This document shows positions 30,020 through 39,237 of a stretch of 64,000 bases of DNA, one piece after another. Positions within the stretch are counted from its first letter, which is position 1, and the number at the start of each line of letters is the position of its first letter. This DNA is from Nitrospirillum iridis. Its GTDB lineage: Bacteria > Pseudomonadota > Alphaproteobacteria > Azospirillales > Azospirillaceae. The DNA is taken from positions 1-64,000 of the forward strand of contig NZ_JACIIZ010000012.1 in assembly GCF_014205765.1 (NCBI RefSeq), in the 5' to 3' direction. A program made the position numbers and the translations under genes. Below the pieces are notes generated by a model. The model had not been told where the DNA came from. It made no database searches and worked only from the letters and a program-made list of their open reading frames with translations.

Positions 30020-33000
30020 ATGTGCGGCATTGCCGGTTTCCTGGGTAATCGCAACTGGACCCGCCCGGCGGATCTGTCCTGGCTGACCGCCGTGGCGGAC
30101 GGCCTGGCCAAGGCCTCAGCCAGCGAGCCCGGCATCATTGATCACGTCCTGGATGGGCTGGCGGCGCGTTTCACCGACCTCATGTCCTTCCCCACCCATA
30201 TGGCCGCCGTGGCGGAAGCGGCACCGGCCGCCCTGCTGACAGCCGCGGCCGACCGCATCGACGCGCTGGAGGCGGCGCTGCGCGGCGGCGATGCCGCCCG
30301 CGACGTGGCGGTGGAGCGGGTGGCCGAACGCCTGCGCGACTATTCCTGGCAGCTGCGCACCGAGGTGCTGGGCAACATCGGCCGCACGCTGGCCTTGCTG
30401 CCGGATGGCGCCCAGTCAACCAAGCCACAGCATGCGGTGGCGTGGGCGGCGGAGCAGGTGCTGGAGAATCTGGACCGGCTGGAGGTGCGCGGCCGCGACA
30501 GCGCCGGCATCGCCCTGCAGATCACCATCGATCACCGCTACACCCTGGACGACCTGCCGGCGGGCCTACGCGCTGCCGCCGCCGAGCGGCTGGTGGTGGG
30601 CGACCGGCATGAGGGGCTGGCCCTGCATGCCCTGCCCGACGGACGCACCACCGTGCGCTTCACCTACAAGGTGGCGACCCTGATCGGCCGCCTGGGCGAC
30701 AACGGCGCCTTCCTGCGTAGCCGCCTGCGCGCCGACGCCGTGCTGTGGGAGGTGGCCCGCCTCGCCACCAGCTTCAGCGCCATCGCCCATACCCGCTGGG
30801 CTTCGCACGGGGCCATCAGCCTGGCCAACTGCCACCCCATGAACGCCCGTTTGGCCCATGAGAACGCGGCCGGCCCGGGGCGCACGGCGCTGAGCCCCGA
30901 TGCCGACGCCATGGTGGCGCTGAACGGCGACATCGACAATTACCGGTCCCTGACCGAAAGCGCGATCGAGGGCACGGGCCACAGCCTGCCCACCGAGGTG
31001 ACCACCGACACCAAGGTCATCCCGGTGCTGTTCCGCCTGGAGGCGGCCGGTGGCAACGGGCCCGTGACCACAAGTGGGGGCGACAACGCCGACCGCTTCC
31101 TGACCACCATCCGGCGGCTGGATGGATCCATGGCGATCATCCTGCAGCACCCCACCGATCCGGAGCGGCTGCAGCTGGGCCAGAAGGGCAGTGGGCAGAG
31201 CCTGTTCGTGGCGGAGGTCGAGGACGGCCTGATCGTCGCGTCGGAGAATTACGGCCTGGCGCCACGCGCGCGCCGCTCCATTCCACTGGCGCAGGTGGAG
31301 CGGGGCGGCCTGGCCGTCGTCCTGTCGACGGCGGCGGGCGAACCGGCGGTGTCCGCCCGCACGGTGGACGACGGTGCCACGGCCCGGCTAAAGGCCGACC
31401 CCATCGAGATATTCTCGCGCGACATCTTCCGCGGCCGGCACGACCATTTCTTTGAGAAGGAAGTGCACGAGGCGCCCGCCAGCGTGCGCAAGACCCTGGC
31501 CGGACGCTACCGACGCCAGGATCGGCGCGTCAGCTTTGAGCTGGCCGCCGCCGGTGGTGCCGACACCGGCCCCTGGGCGGGCCTGCGCGCCCGCCTGGCC
31601 GATCCGTCCAAGCCCCCCATCCGCCGCATCCTGGTGACGGGCCAGGGCACGGCGGCCATCGCCGCCATGGGCATCGAGCACCTGATCCGCCTGGCCCTGG
31701 ACAAGGCGGCGGTGACGGTCAGCAGCGCCAAGGCGTCGGAATTGTCGACCAACCTGGACGGCAGAAGCCTGGACGACGCCCTGGTCATCGCCATCAGCCA
31801 GAGCGGCACCACCACCGACACCAACCGCACGGTGGATTTGGCGCGGGCGGCGGGCGCCTGGATCCACGCCATCGTCAACCGCCGCAACAGCCCCCTGGTG
31901 CGCAAGTCGGACAGCCACCTGTTCACCAGCGACGGCCGCGACATCGAGATGGCGGTGGCGTCCACCAAGGCGTTCTACAGCCAGGTGGCGGCGGGCAAGC
32001 TGACGGCGCTGTGCCTGGCCGACGCGCTGGGCACCTTGGCCCCCCAGCAAATCCATGACGAGATGGTGGCGCTGGAATCCCTGCCCCAGCGCATCCAGGA
32101 AGTGCTGGACGACGAGGGCGCCATCGCCGCCTGCGCCCGGGCCTACGCCCCGCGCAACCGCTACTGGGCGGTGGTGGGCAACGGCGCCAACAAGGTGGCG
32201 GCGGAAGAGATCCGCATCAAGCTGTCGGAGCTTTGCTACAAGTCCATCCCGGTCGACTTCACCGAGGACAAGAAGCACATCGACCTGTCGACCGAGCCCC
32301 TGACCTTGGTGGTGGCCAACGACCTGGCCCCCCTGCTGGCCCAGGACACGGCCAAGGAAGTGGCGATCTTCAAGGCGCACAACGGCAAGCCCATCGTCTT
32401 CGCCGCCAAGGGCGAAACCTGCTTCGCCCCCTATGCCGAGGCGGTGATCGCCCTGCCGTCGGCCGGGGCCGGCCTGGACTTCATCATGGCGACGGTGGCG
32501 GGCCATCTGTGGGGCTTCCACGCCGCCCTGGCCATCGACGCCGAGTCCCGCCCCTTCCGCGAGATTTCGGCGATGCTGGACCAGGCGCTGACCAACGCCG
32601 ACCGGCCGGTGACGCCGGTGGCGACCAGCCTGGCCGCCATCATCGACCGCATCGCCGATGGCCAGCTGGACGCCGCCCTGCCCGCCTCCTACGCGGCCCG
32701 CCTAGCCAAGCTGACCTCCGCCCTGCCCATGCTGGACACGCCCGGCGGCAAACCGGAACGGACTGCCCTGATCACCCGTGGCCAGGATCTGCTGCGCCTG
32801 GTGTTCGAGGAGACATCGCGCCCCATCGACACCATCCGCCACCAGGCCAAGACGGTGACGGTGGGCATTTCCCGCCCCGGCCGCGAGATCAGCCCCCTGT
32901 TGCTGGGCGCCCTGGCCGACCTGGGCGCCGCCCCCGCCGACCTGGCGGAGCCAGAGCGCCAGCTGCTGATTTCCTTGTCCACCCTGGTCATCGGTGTGGA

Positions 33001-33469
33001 AGGGGGCGTGCGTTATCATCCCGCCGGCGATAGCGGCGACGGTACCCCGCTGCTGCGGGCGGTGGAACGCAGTGGCCGGTCCAAGGGCCTACCCTCGCGC
33101 CATGACAACCCAGCCCCCGCCACCGGCGGCAAGCGCCGCGCCCTGCGCCTGGGCCGGGGCCTGCTGTCGGCGGGGCCCAACGGGGCCGAAACCTTGGTGC
33201 TGGTGCCCCTGATGCGGGAGCCCAACTGGGCACCGGACGGCCTGCTGCTATTGCACCTAGCCCTGGTCAGCCAGGCGTCCCTGCAGCAGAAGATTGCAAT
33301 ATTGAAAGATCTGCGCCTGTATGAAGACTTGTTCGACGCCTACCATGAGGCCGGACAGGGGGATGGGGTGGATGGCCAGGGCGACGGGGGCTTCGCGGCC
33401 TTCCTGGAAAAGCGGACACCCCGTGATCTCATTCTGTCAACGCCCGCGGCCCTGATCCGCAGGGCCTGA
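30020..33469 (+). CDS. Oversized GlmS-like protein (class II glutamine amidotransferase + two SIS domains)
   Basis: 1149 aa against about 610 for GlmS. ATG 30020 is chosen over ATG 30017: it puts the nucleophile Cys at position 2 and gives AGAGG 6 nt of spacing. Glutaminase motifs are CGIAGF, RGRDSAG (157-163), HTRW (257-260) and NGD (302-304), with about 125 extra residues before RGRDSAG. SIS1 has GQGT (541) and SQSGTTTD (593). SIS2 keeps Glu737 and His753, with the same 16-residue spacing as Glu488/His504 of E. coli GlmS. The GlmS C-tail AKSVTVE appears as AKTVTV with Lys944, but about 205 residues follow it. Glutamine-dependent sugar-phosphate amination is likely; the substrate is open. 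Confidence 0.85.
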   Translation: MCGIAGFLGNRNWTRPADLSWLTAVADGLAKASASEPGIIDHVLDGLAARFTDLMSFPTHMAAVAEAAPAALLTAAADRIDALEAALRGGDAARDVAVERVAERLRDYSWQLRTEVLGNIGRTLALLPDGAQSTKPQHAVAWAAEQVLENLDRLEVRGRDSAGIALQITIDHRYTLDDLPAGLRAAAAERLVVGDRHEGLALHALPDGRTTVRFTYKVATLIGRLGDNGAFLRSRLRADAVLWEVARLATSFSAIAHTRWASHGAISLANCHPMNARLAHENAAGPGRTALSPDADAMVALNGDIDNYRSLTESAIEGTGHSLPTEVTTDTKVIPVLFRLEAAGGNGPVTTSGGDNADRFLTTIRRLDGSMAIILQHPTDPERLQLGQKGSGQSLFVAEVEDGLIVASENYGLAPRARRSIPLAQVERGGLAVVLSTAAGEPAVSARTVDDGATARLKADPIEIFSRDIFRGRHDHFFEKEVHEAPASVRKTLAGRYRRQDRRVSFELAAAGGADTGPWAGLRARLADPSKPPIRRILVTGQGTAAIAAMGIEHLIRLALDKAAVTVSSAKASELSTNLDGRSLDDALVIAISQSGTTTDTNRTVDLARAAGAWIHAIVNRRNSPLVRKSDSHLFTSDGRDIEMAVASTKAFYSQVAAGKLTALCLADALGTLAPQQIHDEMVALESLPQRIQEVLDDEGAIAACARAYAPRNRYWAVVGNGANKVAAEEIRIKLSELCYKSIPVDFTEDKKHIDLSTEPLTLVVANDLAPLLAQDTAKEVAIFKAHNGKPIVFAAKGETCFAPYAEAVIALPSAGAGLDFIMATVAGHLWGFHAALAIDAESRPFREISAMLDQALTNADRPVTPVATSLAAIIDRIADGQLDAALPASYAARLAKLTSALPMLDTPGGKPERTALITRGQDLLRLVFEETSRPIDTIRHQAKTVTVGISRPGREISPLLLGALADLGAAPADLAEPERQLLISLSTLVIGVEGGVRYHPAGDSGDGTPLLRAVERSGRSKGLPSRHDNPAPATGGKRRALRLGRGLLSAGPNGAETLVLVPLMREPNWAPDGLLLLHLALVSQASLQQKIAILKDLRLYEDLFDAYHEAGQGDGVDGQGDGGFAAFLEKRTPRDLILSTPAALIRRA

Positions 33470-33491
33470 AACCTGGGTTTGGGGGGTGACG

Positions 33492-34187
33492 ATGCAACGG
33501 ACGGGGCGTTTGGCGAACCGGACGGCGGTGGTGACGGGGGCGGCTGCGGGGCTGGGGCGGGCGATCGCCGTGGCCCTGGCGCAGGAAGGCGCCAACGTCG
33601 TCCTGCACCATTTGTTGCCGGAGGAGGCCCCGGCGGCCACGGAAACGGCCCGTCAGGTCCAGGCCCTGGGCCGCACCGCCATCGTCGTTCAGGCCGACAT
33701 CACCCAACCGGCCGGCGCCTATACGGTGGCGGAGGCGGCCATCGCCGCCTTCGACCATGTCGACATCCTGATCAACAACGCCGGCTTCCGCCTGCGGCAG
33801 CCCTTTGACGGCATGACGCTGGAGCTGTTCGAGGCGACAATGGCCGCCAACATGGGCAGCACCTTCCTGATGGTGCGCCACCTGTTGCCCCTGATGCGCG
33901 CGCGCGGCTACGGCCGCATCGTCTCCACCGTGGACAGCACCGCGATGGAAGGTGCGCGAGGCATGACCGCCTATGGCGCGGCCGCGTCCGCCCTGCTGGG
34001 TTTCACCCGCAGCCTGGTGCATGAGTTCGGCGAGCACGACATCGCCGCCAACTGCGTCTGCCCCGGCCACATGCCGGCGGGAGCGGAGGAGGAGGAGGAC
34101 TGGGAAGGGGTCACCCCGGCCTATGTCTTCCTGGCCAGCGACGGCGCCTATGGCATGATCGCCCAGTGCCTGCGGCCCAGCCCGTAA
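33492..34187 (+). CDS. SDR-family protein lacking the catalytic lysine
   Basis: 231 aa Rossmann-fold SDR with the nucleotide motif TGAAAGLGRA and NNAG. The active-site tyrosine is present (Tyr161), but the YxxxK motif reads Tyr-Gly-Ala-Ala-Ala, so the lysine four residues on is alanine (Ala165). A Glu-rich segment (AEEEEDWEG) replaces the usual region after the substrate loop, and the protein ends early. Oxidoreductase activity is therefore doubtful. It starts 22 bp after the GlmS-like gene with a GGGGGG ribosome site, so the two are likely one operon; a sugar-nucleotide role is inferred only from that. Confidence 0.82.
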   Translation: MQRTGRLANRTAVVTGAAAGLGRAIAVALAQEGANVVLHHLLPEEAPAATETARQVQALGRTAIVVQADITQPAGAYTVAEAAIAAFDHVDILINNAGFRLRQPFDGMTLELFEATMAANMGSTFLMVRHLLPLMRARGYGRIVSTVDSTAMEGARGMTAYGAAASALLGFTRSLVHEFGEHDIAANCVCPGHMPAGAEEEEDWEGVTPAYVFLASDGAYGMIAQCLRPSP

Positions 34188-34260
34188 GGACGGCAAGGGA
34201 TCGCGGATGGGAGCGATGGGAATTAGAGTCTTTGTTCCGTCTGTCCGCGAGCGGCTTCAC

Positions 34261-34292
34261 GCCCAAAGCCGCTTCCGCCTTTGGGCGATTTG
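34261..34292. terminator. Hairpin terminator between convergent SDR and phhA genes
   Basis: GCCCAAAG/CTTTGGGC (34261-34268 and 34279-34286) forms a perfect 8-bp stem with a 10-nt loop, followed by GATTTGCTCT. It lies in the 107-bp gap between convergent genes. The T-run is weak, so efficiency is uncertain. Confidence 0.5.
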
Positions 34293-34294
34293 CT

Positions 34295-35167
34295 CTAAGC
34301 TGCCCTGCGCCCGGCGGTGAACAGCCGGTCACCCGCCTGCACCTGATTGGCCGGCAGGTCGGGAAGCCCCTCCAGCTTGGCATAGAGGGGGAGGAAATCC
34401 TGGGCGGTGGCCTGGAACAGCTGATCGAAGCTGTCCAGGACGAAGTAGGTCTCCTGGTAATCGTCGATGCGATAGCGGGTGCGCATCACCCGTTCCAGAT
34501 CAAAACCCACCCGGTTGGGCTCGGGGCTTTCGATGCAGTACTGCGTCTCGCCACGGGACGACAGCATGCCGGCCCCATAGGCGCGCAACCCTGAACCCGT
34601 GTTGATCAGGCCGAATTCCACCATGTACCAGTACAGCCGCGCCAGGCGTTCCAGCCCGCCGTGGGCGGCGGCCTCCGCCCCCTTGGCCCCGTAAGCCTGC
34701 AAATAGTCGGCGAAGACGGGATGCATCAGCAGGGGCACGTGGCCGAAGAAGTCGTGGAACACATCCGGTTCCACCAGATAGTCCATTTCATCGGCATCGC
34801 GGAGCCAGTTGGTCACCGGGAAGCGCTTGGCCGCCAGATGGCGGAAGAACACATCGTTGGGCAGCAGCCCCGGCACCGCCACCAGGGCCCAGCCCGTGGC
34901 CTGGTGCAGCAGCTCGCTGGCGCGGTCAAAATGGGGAACGCCGTCGCGGGCGTCCAGCCGCTCCAGGCTTCGCAGGAACTCCGGCGCCGCATAGCGGGGC
35001 AGCAGGGCCGATTGACGATCATACAGCGTGCGCCAACGGGCATGCTCTTCCGCCGTGATCTTTTCCCAGCCCTGGGGCACGGTGTAATCGGCGGCCATGG
35101 CGCTGTAGTCACCGCGCAGGGGCGTGTCGGACTTGCCTGCGGTGTCGACCGGCGCGCTGCTGTTCAT
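34295..35167 (-). CDS. phhA: Phenylalanine-4-hydroxylase
   Basis: 290 aa, the size of single-domain bacterial enzymes. The iron ligands are visible in DVFHDFFGHVPLL (two His) and YWYMVEFGL (Glu), and SSRGETQYCIES and PYRIDDYQ-like YRIDDYQETYFV are conserved. It converts phenylalanine to tyrosine with a pterin cofactor and oxygen. GGGAGCAGGG precedes ATG 35167. It lies downstream of the Lrp-type gene and near hpd, so the block feeds phenylalanine and tyrosine into the homogentisate route; hmgA, the maleylacetoacetate isomerase and the hydrolase are not in the window. Confidence 0.96.
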   Translation of the reverse strand: MNSSAPVDTAGKSDTPLRGDYSAMAADYTVPQGWEKITAEEHARWRTLYDRQSALLPRYAAPEFLRSLERLDARDGVPHFDRASELLHQATGWALVAVPGLLPNDVFFRHLAAKRFPVTNWLRDADEMDYLVEPDVFHDFFGHVPLLMHPVFADYLQAYGAKGAEAAAHGGLERLARLYWYMVEFGLINTGSGLRAYGAGMLSSRGETQYCIESPEPNRVGFDLERVMRTRYRIDDYQETYFVLDSFDQLFQATAQDFLPLYAKLEGLPDLPANQVQAGDRLFTAGRRAA

Positions 35168-35314
35168 GGCCCTGCTCCCTGACTGATTGTCTGGAAACCA
35201 TTTTATCGCCGGATCAACACCATTTTCTTGCGATCATGCCCCATCATCCATATCTGGTAGCAACTTCCTGCCGTTCAGAAGTTCCATGTAGCAACGATGT
35301 GCTTTGGCGCGTTT

Positions 35315-35806
35315 TCAGTCCCGCGCCAGATCCGCGGCGGACGGTAGGGGCACGGCGGTGGAGTGCTTGACCACGTCCAGCACGAAGCTGGAGCGCACGT
35401 CTTTCACGCCCGGGATCTGCAGTAGCCTTTTCATCGACACCTCGGCGAACGCCTCCAGGTCGCTGACCACCACCTGCACCAGATAATCCATGGTGCCGGT
35501 CATGACGAAGCAGGACACCACCTCGGGGATCTGGCTGACCAGGCGGCGGAACACGGCGTCGCCTTCCGCGTTCTGGTCGATCTTGACCTCGACGAAGGCG
35601 ACGACGCCCAGGCCCAGCCGGCGCCGGTCCAGGATGGCGGCATAGCCCTGGATGTAGCCCTGGTCCTCCAGGTCCTTCACCCGGCGCAAGCACGGGGACG
35701 GCGACAGGCCCACCGCCTCCGCCAGATCGACGTTGGACAGGCGCCCGTTGCGCTGCAGCGTATCCAAGATGCGCAGATCTGCCGCATCCAGCGTCGATTT
35801 ACCCAT
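35315..35806 (-). CDS. Lrp/AsnC-family transcriptional regulator
   Basis: 163 aa. N-terminal winged helix-turn-helix (LDAADLRILDTLQRNGRLSN, LSPSPCLRRVKDLEDQG) and C-terminal RAM ligand-binding domain (VSCFVMTGTMDYLVQVVV). It sits between phhA and divergent hpd, so it probably controls both and senses an aromatic amino acid (inference from position). A 148-bp gap separates it from phhA, enough for a separate phhA promoter. Confidence 0.93.
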   Translation of the reverse strand: MGKSTLDAADLRILDTLQRNGRLSNVDLAEAVGLSPSPCLRRVKDLEDQGYIQGYAAILDRRRLGLGVVAFVEVKIDQNAEGDAVFRRLVSQIPEVVSCFVMTGTMDYLVQVVVSDLEAFAEVSMKRLLQIPGVKDVRSSFVLDVVKHSTAVPLPSAADLARD

Positions 35807-35828
35807 AGTGATGCCGCCCTAAGTGTTT

Positions 35829-35854
35829 CTTGAGCACAAGATTGCCCAATCTTG
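35829..35854. promoter_or_regulatory. Palindromic operator candidate between lrp-type gene and hpd
   Basis: CAAGATTG-CC-CAATCTTG (35837-35854) is a perfect 8-2-8 inverted repeat. It overlaps a second one, TCTTG-AGCA-CAAGA (35829-35842), so TCTTG half-sites recur at regular spacing. The position, between divergent genes and 22 bp above the regulator start, fits an autoregulatory Lrp-type site. A single related TTTCTTG occurs upstream of phhA near 35224. Confidence 0.55.
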
Positions 35855-35943
35855 GCTAACCACGGCAGACTTCGCAAGGAAATGCCGGGCCTTCCGGCGT
35901 ATCATCCGTGGGAATGCCGCTTCAAACAGGGAGAGCGACGCGC

Positions 35944-37074
35944 ATGTCCACCCCGACCGATACCCCCACCTCGTCTCCTGTCGCCGAAGCCGTCGCCGGC
36001 GGCGCGCTGTGGGAGAACACGCTGGGCACCGATGGCTTCGAGTTCGTCGAGTATACGGCGGAAGACACGGAGGCCCTGGGCCGGCTGTTCGAGGCGATGG
36101 GCTTCACCAAGGTGGCCCGCCACCGCTCCAAGAACGTGGTGCTGTACCGCCAGGGCGGCATCAACTTCATCGTCAACGCGGAACCCGACAGCCTGGCCCA
36201 GCGCTTCGCCCGTGAACACGGCCCCAGCGCCTGCGCCATGGCTTTCCGCGTGGCGAACGCGGCCGAGGCCCTGAAGCACGCCGTGGCGCAGGGCGCCAAG
36301 GAAGTGAAGGGCACCATCGGCCCGATGGAGTTGAACATCCCGGCCATCGAGGGCATCGGCGGCAGCCTGCTGTACCTGGTGGACCGCTATAACAGCCCAA
36401 GCATCTATGACATCGACTTCCTGCCCATCGAGGGTGCCGACCAGCATCCGGTGGGCGCCGGCCTGACCGTCATCGATCACTTGACCCACAACGTCCGCAA
36501 GGGCCGCATGGACCCGATCTCGGAGTTCTACGGCAAGATCTTCGGCTTCCGCCAGATCCGCTACTTCGACATCACGGGCGAGTACACCGGCCTGACCAGC
36601 CGGGCGCTGACCGCCCCCTGCGGCAAGATCCGCATCCCCATCAACGAGTCCAAGTCCGAGCAGGGCGCCGACAAGCTGGACCAGATCCAGGAATTCATCG
36701 AGGCCTACAAGGGCGAGGGCATCCAGCACATCGCCCTGCTGACCAATGACATCATCGCCACCTGGGACACGCTGAAGGAGGCGGGCGTGAAGTTCATGAC
36801 CCCGCCGCCCGACACCTATTATGAGATGCTGGAAGAGCGCCTGCCCGGCCACGGCCAGCCGGTGGACGAACTGAAGAAGCGCGGCATCCTGCTGGACGGC
36901 AAGGACAACCGCTATCTGCTGCAGATCTTCACCGAGACGGCCATCGGCCCGATCTTCTTCGAGATCATCCAGCGCAAGGGTGACGAGGGCTTCGGCGAAG
37001 GCAACTTCCGCGCCCTGTTCGTCAGCATGGAACGCGACCAGATCCGCCGCGGCGTGCTGAAGGTCGCCGAGTAA
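35944..37074 (+). CDS. hpd: 4-hydroxyphenylpyruvate dioxygenase
   Basis: 376 aa with two VOC domains. The three iron ligands can be read in [18 protein letters not shown] and [11 protein letters not shown]. The C-terminal gating part [19 protein letters not shown] is present. It converts 4-hydroxyphenylpyruvate to homogentisate. The start is ATG 35944 (MSTPTDTP) behind GGAGAG; the frame is open upstream without support. A strong terminator follows. Confidence 0.97.
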   Translation: MSTPTDTPTSSPVAEAVAGGALWENTLGTDGFEFVEYTAEDTEALGRLFEAMGFTKVARHRSKNVVLYRQGGINFIVNAEPDSLAQRFAREHGPSACAMAFRVANAAEALKHAVAQGAKEVKGTIGPMELNIPAIEGIGGSLLYLVDRYNSPSIYDIDFLPIEGADQHPVGAGLTVIDHLTHNVRKGRMDPISEFYGKIFGFRQIRYFDITGEYTGLTSRALTAPCGKIRIPINESKSEQGADKLDQIQEFIEAYKGEGIQHIALLTNDIIATWDTLKEAGVKFMTPPPDTYYEMLEERLPGHGQPVDELKKRGILLDGKDNRYLLQIFTETAIGPIFFEIIQRKGDEGFGEGNFRALFVSMERDQIRRGVLKVAE

Positions 37075-37095
37075 GGTTCGTTACGGTAGCGGAAC

Positions 37096-37130
37096 AAGGG
37101 CGGCATCCTGCGGGTGCCGCCCTTTTGTTT
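37096..37130 (+). terminator. Rho-independent terminator of hpd
   Basis: A perfect 10-bp stem AAGGGCGGCA/TGCCGCCCTT (37096-37105 and 37115-37124) with a 9-nt loop runs into TTTTGTTT. Confidence 0.88.
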
Positions 37131-37148
37131 GATGGCCGAGAAGCTTGG

Positions 37149-37991
37149 TTACGGCCCCTCGAACGCCCGGTCGTGCAGCAGGCTGGGCACCATGGCCCGC
37201 GCCTCGTCCACCTTGGACAGGTCCAGGTCGGCCACCAGCACGCCCGGCGCCTCGCCGCCGGCATCGGCCAGCACCTCACCCCAGGGGCTGACGATCAGGG
37301 CATGGCCGTAGGTCTGGCGGCCGCCGTCATGGGTGCCGACCTGGGCGGGCGCCAGGATCCAGCAGCCGGTCTCGATGGCGCGGGCGCGCAGCAGCACGTG
37401 CCAGTGGGCACGGCCGGTGGGCACGGTGAAGGCGGACGGCACGGTGATGACCCGGGCACCCGCCTTGGCCAGGGCCCGGTACAGCTGGGGGAAACGCACG
37501 TCATAGCAGACAGTCAGGCCCAGGCCACCCCAGGGGGTGTCCACCACGCGGGCCGTGTCCCCCGGACGGAAGGTGGCGCTTTCGCGATAGCGCTCCCCAT
37601 TCGCCAGTTCCACGTCGAACATGTGCAGCTTGTCGTACCGGGCCAGCACATCGCCGGCGGGATCGACGACGAAGCAGCGGTTGGCCGCGCGGCCGTCTTC
37701 CGTCAGGCAGGCCAGGGTGCCGGTCATCAGCCACAGGCCCGTCTCCGCCGCCAGGTCGCGGAAGCGGGACAGCGCCGGGTGCGCCTCCTCGGCAAAGGCG
37801 CCGGCCAGCACCCGCTCCCGCCCCTGGACCATGCGGGCCACGTTCTCCGGCAGGGTGGCAAGCTCGGCCCCCCGGTCCTTGGCCTGGCGCAGCAGGCCGG
37901 CGGCCGCGTCCATGTTGGCCGCGATCTCCGGCCCGGCGGTCATCTGCAGGACCGCCGCGCGCAAGGTGCCGGTGAAGGGAGCCGCCGTCAT
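37149..37991 (-). CDS. Carbon-nitrogen hydrolase (nitrilase superfamily, Nit1/Nit2 type)
   Basis: 280 aa. The catalytic triad can be placed: Glu in LPENVARM, Lys in [20 protein letters not shown] and Cys in [12 protein letters not shown]. These blocks are those of the Nit1/Nit2 branch, whose members hydrolyse omega-amides or deaminated glutathione. The link to glutathione fits its place 6 bp after a glutaredoxin gene on the same strand. The exact substrate is not certain. Confidence 0.9.
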   Translation of the reverse strand: MTAAPFTGTLRAAVLQMTAGPEIAANMDAAAGLLRQAKDRGAELATLPENVARMVQGRERVLAGAFAEEAHPALSRFRDLAAETGLWLMTGTLACLTEDGRAANRCFVVDPAGDVLARYDKLHMFDVELANGERYRESATFRPGDTARVVDTPWGGLGLTVCYDVRFPQLYRALAKAGARVITVPSAFTVPTGRAHWHVLLRARAIETGCWILAPAQVGTHDGGRQTYGHALIVSPWGEVLADAGGEAPGVLVADLDLSKVDEARAMVPSLLHDRAFEGP

Positions 37992-37997
37992 CCCCGG

Positions 37998-38276
37998 TCA
38001 GGCCGCGCCGGCCGGGGAGTCGAGGCCCAGCTTCACGTTCAGCTTGCCGGCGCGATCCAGGGCGTGGATGTCATCGCAGCCGCCCAGTCCCTCATCATCC
38101 ACGAAGATCTGCGGCACCGTGGTGCGGCCGTCGGCACGCTGGATCATCTCCGGCTTGCGTTTTGGATTGGCGATGACGTCGATCTCCTCATACGCCACCC
38201 CCTTGGCATCCAGCAGCCGCTTGGCGCGGTGGCAGTAGGGGCAATAGGGGCTGGTATAGATCTCAACGCGGGGCAT
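37998..38276 (-). CDS. grxC: Glutaredoxin 3
   Basis: 92 aa, full length for the family. The dithiol site CPYCHRAK follows YTSP, with the glutathione-binding TVPQIFVDD and the GGCDD motif. It is a cytoplasmic glutathione-dependent disulfide reductase. I choose ATG 38276 (MPRVEIYTSPY) with AGGAG 10 nt upstream; the frame is open to 38339. It probably forms an operon with the nitrilase-type gene and possibly with comF 100 bp upstream. Confidence 0.95.
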   Translation of the reverse strand: MPRVEIYTSPYCPYCHRAKRLLDAKGVAYEEIDVIANPKRKPEMIQRADGRTTVPQIFVDDEGLGGCDDIHALDRAGKLNVKLGLDSPAGAA

Positions 38277-38377
38277 GGGCCCGAACTCCTGATGCAAAGG
38301 ACTGCAGAAGATATTGGCGCAATCGGTCGCCAGCGCCAAGGATGGGTGCGCAACCCTGCCCTGATTTTAGAGTGTTT

Positions 38378-39160
38378 CTAAATGACCTCCCCCCTCAGCA
38401 CCCGGGCCAGGGCCAGCACGTCCACCCGCGCGGCCCCCGCCCGCGACAGCACCCGCGCGCACTCCGCCGCCGTGGATCCGGTGGTGTAGACGTCGTCCAC
38501 CAGCACCACCCGCAGGCCCCGCACATCGCGGCCGGGCCGCAGGGCGAAGGCGCCGGCCACGTTGCGCGCCCGCCCCTCCCGCGACAGGGTGCCCTGGCTG
38601 GGCGTGCGGCGGCGACGCGCCAGCAGGTCGGGCACGGCGGTCACCCCGGTCAGCCGGCCCAGCCGCAGGGCCAACAGGGCAGCCTGGTTGTAGCGCCGGG
38701 CGAACAGGCGCCAGCGATGCAGGGGTACCGGCGCGATGATGTCGGCGTCGGCCAGCAGCTCCGCCCCCGCCCGGGCCATCCAGCCGGCCAGCAGGGGCGC
38801 CGCCTCCGTCCGATCGCCGTGCTTGAACCCCAGGATCAGGGGCCGGCTGGCATCATCATAGAGGACGGCGGCGCGCAGGCGCGCGAAGGGCAAGGGGGCG
38901 GCGACGCAGACGGCGCACAGCGCGTCGGCGCCCATGTCGTGGGGAAAGGGCCGGCCACAGCCGGCACACTGCGGCGCGGTGATGAAGCTGATGCCACGCC
39001 AGCAGGCGCCGCATAGCGTGCCCGCCGCGGCCACCGCCTCGCCACAGCCCAGGCACCGCGGTGGCAGCACCAGGTCGAGCAGCCATACGCCGGCATCCCG
39101 CACCTTGAACCCCACCTGACGCCCCCAGCCGCCCACGCGCGCATATCCCCCGCCGATCAC
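38378..39160 (-). CDS. ComF family phosphoribosyltransferase-like protein
   Basis: About 260 aa. A double zinc-finger (CLGCGEAV, CGACW, CAGCGRPFP, CAVC) is followed by the PRTase-type domain with VVLVDDVYTTGST. In competent species ComF helps take up single-stranded DNA; in most proteobacteria the role is unknown. The start is uncertain: GTG 39160 is used, and the frame opens with a TTG at 39196. Confidence 0.85.
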   Translation of the reverse strand: MIGGGYARVGGWGRQVGFKVRDAGVWLLDLVLPPRCLGCGEAVAAAGTLCGACWRGISFITAPQCAGCGRPFPHDMGADALCAVCVAAPLPFARLRAAVLYDDASRPLILGFKHGDRTEAAPLLAGWMARAGAELLADADIIAPVPLHRWRLFARRYNQAALLALRLGRLTGVTAVPDLLARRRRTPSQGTLSREGRARNVAGAFALRPGRDVRGLRVVLVDDVYTTGSTAAECARVLSRAGAARVDVLALARVLRGEVI

Positions 39161-39237
39161 CCGCCATGATAGCGCAAAGCCGCCGCCACCCCGCAAATTC
39201 CTGTTGCTCTGCGCGACGAAGGGCCTATACCGGCGCC

